Shown piece by piece: positions 60,571-64,000 of a DNA stretch of 64,000 nucleotides. Within the stretch, counting starts at the first letter, position 1; every line of letters starts with the position of its first letter. Source of the stretch: Lineus longissimus (lineage: Eukaryota; Nemertea; Pilidiophora; Heteronemertea; Lineidae); assembly GCF_910592395.1 (NCBI RefSeq), contig NC_088309.1, forward strand, positions 28,956,599 through 29,020,598. The letters run 5' to 3'. The translations under genes and the position numbers were made by a program. The notes below the pieces were generated by a model. It did not search any database. It was not told the origin of the DNA and was given only the letters and a program-made list of their open reading frames with translations.

Positions 60571-61786
60571 CACATTCATGAAACTCCAGTCTTTGTGTTG
60601 TCTCCTGGCTGGCATGCCTGGTTGTGACAGTCGTCTTAGTCCACGTGATTTGCACAAACTCCTGCAAGTTTGTGACAGTCTTCATGATGTGGGACAAATC
60701 CAAGATTTACATTGCATTCCTGATACTATGGCTGTCTATAAAGTACATCATGCCTGAAGTAGCGGCATGGAGGTGTTTATGCGGCTGCAAAATACATGCA
60801 TTGTTTACTGACGTACAGGACATGACTATGTCCAAGGTCAATGGTGGAAGTGAAAGCAAAAGGAACAAGAGTGTAGAAGGGGCATAGTGTGCGCATGTGT
60901 CTGCTTTCTCATGGGAAGGATGAGAGTTGGAGGCTCGTGGCACTCGGTACTTCCAATCGGTCGGAAATGGCCAATGCACACGCCTTGGTTTCTACCGTTC
61001 ATTTTCAAATTGATGAAAAGGCCCCTCTATGAAACAAGTCATGTTCCTGGTTTTGACATTGTCCTCAAGATATTGAAGCTCCCAGTGGTGCTGCCACCTA
61101 TGTGAAGAAAGACGATCTGAAACCGTTCCAATCTACGTGTTTTCAAGATAATAGTAAACAGAGAAAGACCATGATTGATGAAATACATGTAGTTCTCTTC
61201 AGTAGTCAATAGATCATTTAGAACGGAAATCGTCTCTGAACTGGTCAGGGTGGTAGTTATATAAGAAAAGATGACTTGGGCAAGGCTACAAACGCAACAT
61301 CGAGGAAGTGTTGGTGTGTGAAATCAGGTGTTCGGGGACAATCAGACCTATCGCGCGTTGAGCCCCTGTCCGTCTTGACCCACACCCTTAATGTCCGCAT
61401 GTCGAGGTGCAGTTGATAGAATGCCTGCTTACATTATCTAATCATACAAGAATTGCCATGTCTACAGGAGACTTTGCTATTTTTAACTGGAATACTCCAA
61501 AGCATTACACGTGCTCCATGTAATTGAAGTTCGATTATGTGCTGAGGGCTGGTTTCTGAGACTGGCCAAACTAGATATTTCTGATTCACTCTTGACAGCT
61601 GTCAAGTGGGTCACGAATGTACAAAGGAAATAAACAACACAAAATGCTTGCTAAGTTTACGATTGTACATTCCGTTGTGTTAGATAAATAAATGATAACA
61701 TTTTGATACAAATAGTGTTTAATAGAACAAACTGGAAAGCGCTCAGTCAGACCAACAGTGATCAGATATATATAGGCCTAGTCTAA
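60571..61786. other. Intergenic between TYW1 and the GPCR gene, nothing recognised
   Basis: Unique sequence with chance open frames only (for example 60557-60887). Part may be the 3' UTR of the minus-strand GPCR, but no AATAAA is seen on the minus strand close to its stop. Confidence 0.5.
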
Positions 61787-63097
61787 TCACCCATCGGTAA
61801 AACCCTGGAAAAGAGAGGTTGCTCTTCGTGAGCAGTAAACAAGGAATTTAAAACTCGACCGTCTGACCTTCTTATTTGAGATGAAGTAGAATATAGGGTA
61901 TGCTGGGCCAAGCAAGAAGTAAAGCATATTCCCTATGTATCTCAATATCATGACCTCGATGGTGAGCTCCGAGAACAAGACGATTACACAGGTACACATG
62001 GCCGGGGCAGTGAATATGGCGTAGATGGAGACGAGGATGAAGCCATTTTGAAGAGCACTGGTGTGAGTATTGGTGTCTCTCCGGATCGCTAAGGTTCTCC
62101 GTAAAGTGGCTTGGTTATAATTTTTGAGCTGAGCCCCGGGGGAAATGTCCGAGAACTGTGGTGATTGGGCCTGCACAGAGGTCAAATTGCCCCGGCTAAA
62201 GTTGCTACACTGCCGTCGTGTTCCATTCTGCTGTGGATGCTCCAAGATGTCCTTGAACGCCACACTCTGCTCCGCTTTCGTGTAGAAGACACTGAATATG
62301 TTGAGCGGCTCACCGAAAACGTACGGGCGACCTGTCTCATTGGGTTGTGTCTGGTCGAGATGAAAGGATGACATGTTCCTGTTGATTCGGAGTCGGAAAG
62401 CGCTTGTCCGTTTCGGAAGAACTTTATTTTTGCCAATGCGACTCATTTTGAAGAGTTGAATATAGAGGACAAAGATCGAAATTAAAAAAGCAGCACAATT
62501 GGCAAATTCAATGGCGAGTGCTATGATCTGTGGCCAGGCTATTGTTGTGGTGCGCTTGTACGATGTCTGAGAGTAGGAGATGGCGATGTTGCTATACAGA
62601 TCGTCCTTGACACACAGCACCACCATCAGGCTCATCACAGGAGCATGAATGCGAGAAATCCACACTAACCTATGGATCAACTTCTTCCGCGCACACAGCG
62701 TCAACACTGGAGTTTGAAGCATCCTCCGCCGAAAATACCCAATGAAGGTGAAGGTCGACAGATACATGAAGTTGGGCCAAGCCTTAAAGAAGAGCGAGAC
62801 GTTTTCAATGATTCTGTGGGTGGCGTAATGCTCTGGTTGAAGGAGATGTGTCAGTAAAGTGGCCGCCATTGCCACCGCAAGGATGAGATTGGCGTAGCAA
62901 ATGTTGAGAAGGAAGGTATTGGGTGCGGCCTGTAAACTGGTGCTACGGGAGATGATCAATACCAGGAGGACGTTGGTGAAGATTGTAACAATCATGTTTA
63001 TGCCAATAGTCGCCTGAACTCCGAAACACAGGTCTCCCGTCACCAACTCGCTCACGTTCAAGATCGACTCAATCAATGAACGGTTCATGTCACTCAT
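61787..63097 (-). CDS. Divergent rhodopsin-family G-protein-coupled receptor, orphan, intronless
   Basis: A single-exon frame of 436 residues with seven hydrophobic segments: TM1 about 30-52 (INMIVTIFTNVLLVLII), TM2 about 60-88 (TFLLNICYANLILAVAMAA), TM3 about 106-120, TM4 about 145-162, TM5 about 187-213, TM6 about 353-375 and TM7 about 382-405. N-glycosylation sites (NRS, NVS) lie in the short N terminus. The third cytoplasmic loop is long, about 140 residues. Class A signatures are altered: the TM2 Asp appears as Asn (ANLIL), no Cys precedes TM3, the DRY site is replaced by YFRRR, TM6 has IFTAP in place of CWxP, and TM7 has YPIFY for NPxxY. The start at 63097 gives the full N terminus and is the only good Met before TM1. 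I cannot name a ligand or a vertebrate orthologue. Single-exon lineage-expanded receptors are common in marine deuterostomes. Confidence 0.8.
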   Translation of the reverse strand: MSDMNRSLIESILNVSELVTGDLCFGVQATIGINMIVTIFTNVLLVLIISRSTSLQAAPNTFLLNICYANLILAVAMAATLLTHLLQPEHYATHRIIENVSLFFKAWPNFMYLSTFTFIGYFRRRMLQTPVLTLCARKKLIHRLVWISRIHAPVMSLMVVLCVKDDLYSNIAISYSQTSYKRTTTIAWPQIIALAIEFANCAAFLISIFVLYIQLFKMSRIGKNKVLPKRTSAFRLRINRNMSSFHLDQTQPNETGRPYVFGEPLNIFSVFYTKAEQSVAFKDILEHPQQNGTRRQCSNFSRGNLTSVQAQSPQFSDISPGAQLKNYNQATLRRTLAIRRDTNTHTSALQNGFILVSIYAIFTAPAMCTCVIVLFSELTIEVMILRYIGNMLYFLLGPAYPIFYFISNKKVRRSSFKFLVYCSRRATSLFQGFTDG

Positions 63098-64000
63098 CGC
63101 GTCTCTGTCATACCTTAGAGTACTAAGGCCAGACGGTTTATATTGTTACATAGTTCTGCGGTTCCTTTCAAGTTTATCCAAGGTCAGATGTCGGATGGAT
63201 GCTGCGGTCAGAGTGTGTGATAACCCCTCTATCCATTCTCCATCGTCCATATACGGTATGGAAAGGATACACCTTCACAATGAATTTTCCTGTGTAAATA
63301 GTCTCCCAATTAAAATCGAATGTTCCAGTGGTACTTTCTCATTATATCTCCTGAATGAACTCTATCAATTGGCTTTGCCGAGAGTGATTGAAGAAGCTAA
63401 GGTGTACATCCCGAGTAGCTATTGTGTGGAACGACAGTAACACCATGGCTAATGAGATTACGTCAAAGATGCCACTGATACCAGGTCTCCAACAGCGAAT
63501 GTAATGTGACATTCGTAATATCAACGAATAACAGCTTACGTATGACAGTTGCTAATTAGCTTCACTAACCTTCCCTAGGCAGCGAGGAGAAAATAACATT
63601 TGGTCACGTGGGGTATTTCTGGACCTCAAGCCAATATTCAGTATAGCACCACTGCATGTGGAAAGAAGGGGAAAACATGGCAGACATCGTTTACAGAAAT
63701 TTAGGATTTAACTCGATTTTGTGAGCAGGTTCGCCGTGCAGAATCGTCTGATAAAGCAATAACACATCGACTGATCTAACTGCTACTAACTAATGCCATG
63801 AAGTAAGCGGTTATAACAGATATGAAACATATCGGAACGTCTCAGCTGACTGCAAGTTCATCTTCAAACAACAGATGACACTTTTATGCCTCGTAAACAC
63901 CAGAATCGATCTGTTACTGTTTCGAATAATCTCGACTCGAATATTGTCTGCTTCTCAGTGATTTTGATGAAAATGAAATCTACAGTGCTTGGATGGCATT
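63098..64000. other. Upstream flank of the GPCR gene, nothing recognised
   Basis: Unique sequence. The plus-strand frame at 63087-63440 overlaps the GPCR start in antisense and resembles nothing known. A short frame after ATGGCAGACATC at 63677 stops after 15 codons. Confidence 0.5.

Overview
The window is nuclear DNA from a marine invertebrate animal. The genes are split by GT-AG introns, give near full-length orthologues of vertebrate proteins once spliced, and sit among very many minisatellites. The protein similarity (syntaxin, BUD23, DNAJC30, RAD1, TYW1) and the gene order point to a deuterostome. The dense intronic minisatellites make amphioxus my leading guess, but an ambulacrarian (sea urchin or hemichordate relative) cannot be excluded from sequence alone.

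Layout. (1) About 4,000-35,010, + strand: the 3' part of a single syntaxin gene of the STX1/2/3 family; its 5' exons lie upstream of the window. It carries three sets of duplicated alternative exons: two versions of the Hc-helix exon, two versions of the exon for the C-terminal half of the SNARE motif, and six complete terminal exons, each encoding its own transmembrane anchor and stop codon. If choices are independent this allows 24 proteins. The introns are packed with minisatellites, one foldback transposon with a 9-bp target duplication, and a degenerate tRNA-Cys-like sequence. (2) 42,622-46,653, - strand: an 11-exon BUD23 (WBSCR22) rRNA methyltransferase gene. (3) 46,804-47,979, + strand: an intronless DNAJC30-like mitochondrial J-protein gene, divergent from BUD23. 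(4) 50,373-53,140, - strand: an 8-exon RAD1 checkpoint clamp gene. (5) 54,679-59,999, + strand: a 13-exon TYW1 tRNA wybutosine enzyme gene, divergent from RAD1, with a 1.4-kb inverted-repeat element filling most of the gap between them. (6) 61,787-63,097, - strand: an intronless, divergent rhodopsin-family GPCR.

The order and orientation syntaxin(+) BUD23(-) DNAJC30(+) is the same as STX1A-BUD23-DNAJC30 in the human Williams-Beuren region (7q11.23), and human TYW1 also lies on 7q11. The block therefore looks like old conserved microsynteny. The genes do not form one pathway: they cover exocytosis, ribosome biogenesis, mitochondrial function, DNA-damage checkpoint, tRNA modification and signalling.

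The most notable system is the syntaxin alternative-exon array. Its alternative exons appear to split into versions resembling vertebrate STX1 and versions resembling STX2/STX3, as if one gene holds variants that vertebrates spread over paralogues. All gene structures are my own splice-site reading; no alignment or transcript data were available.
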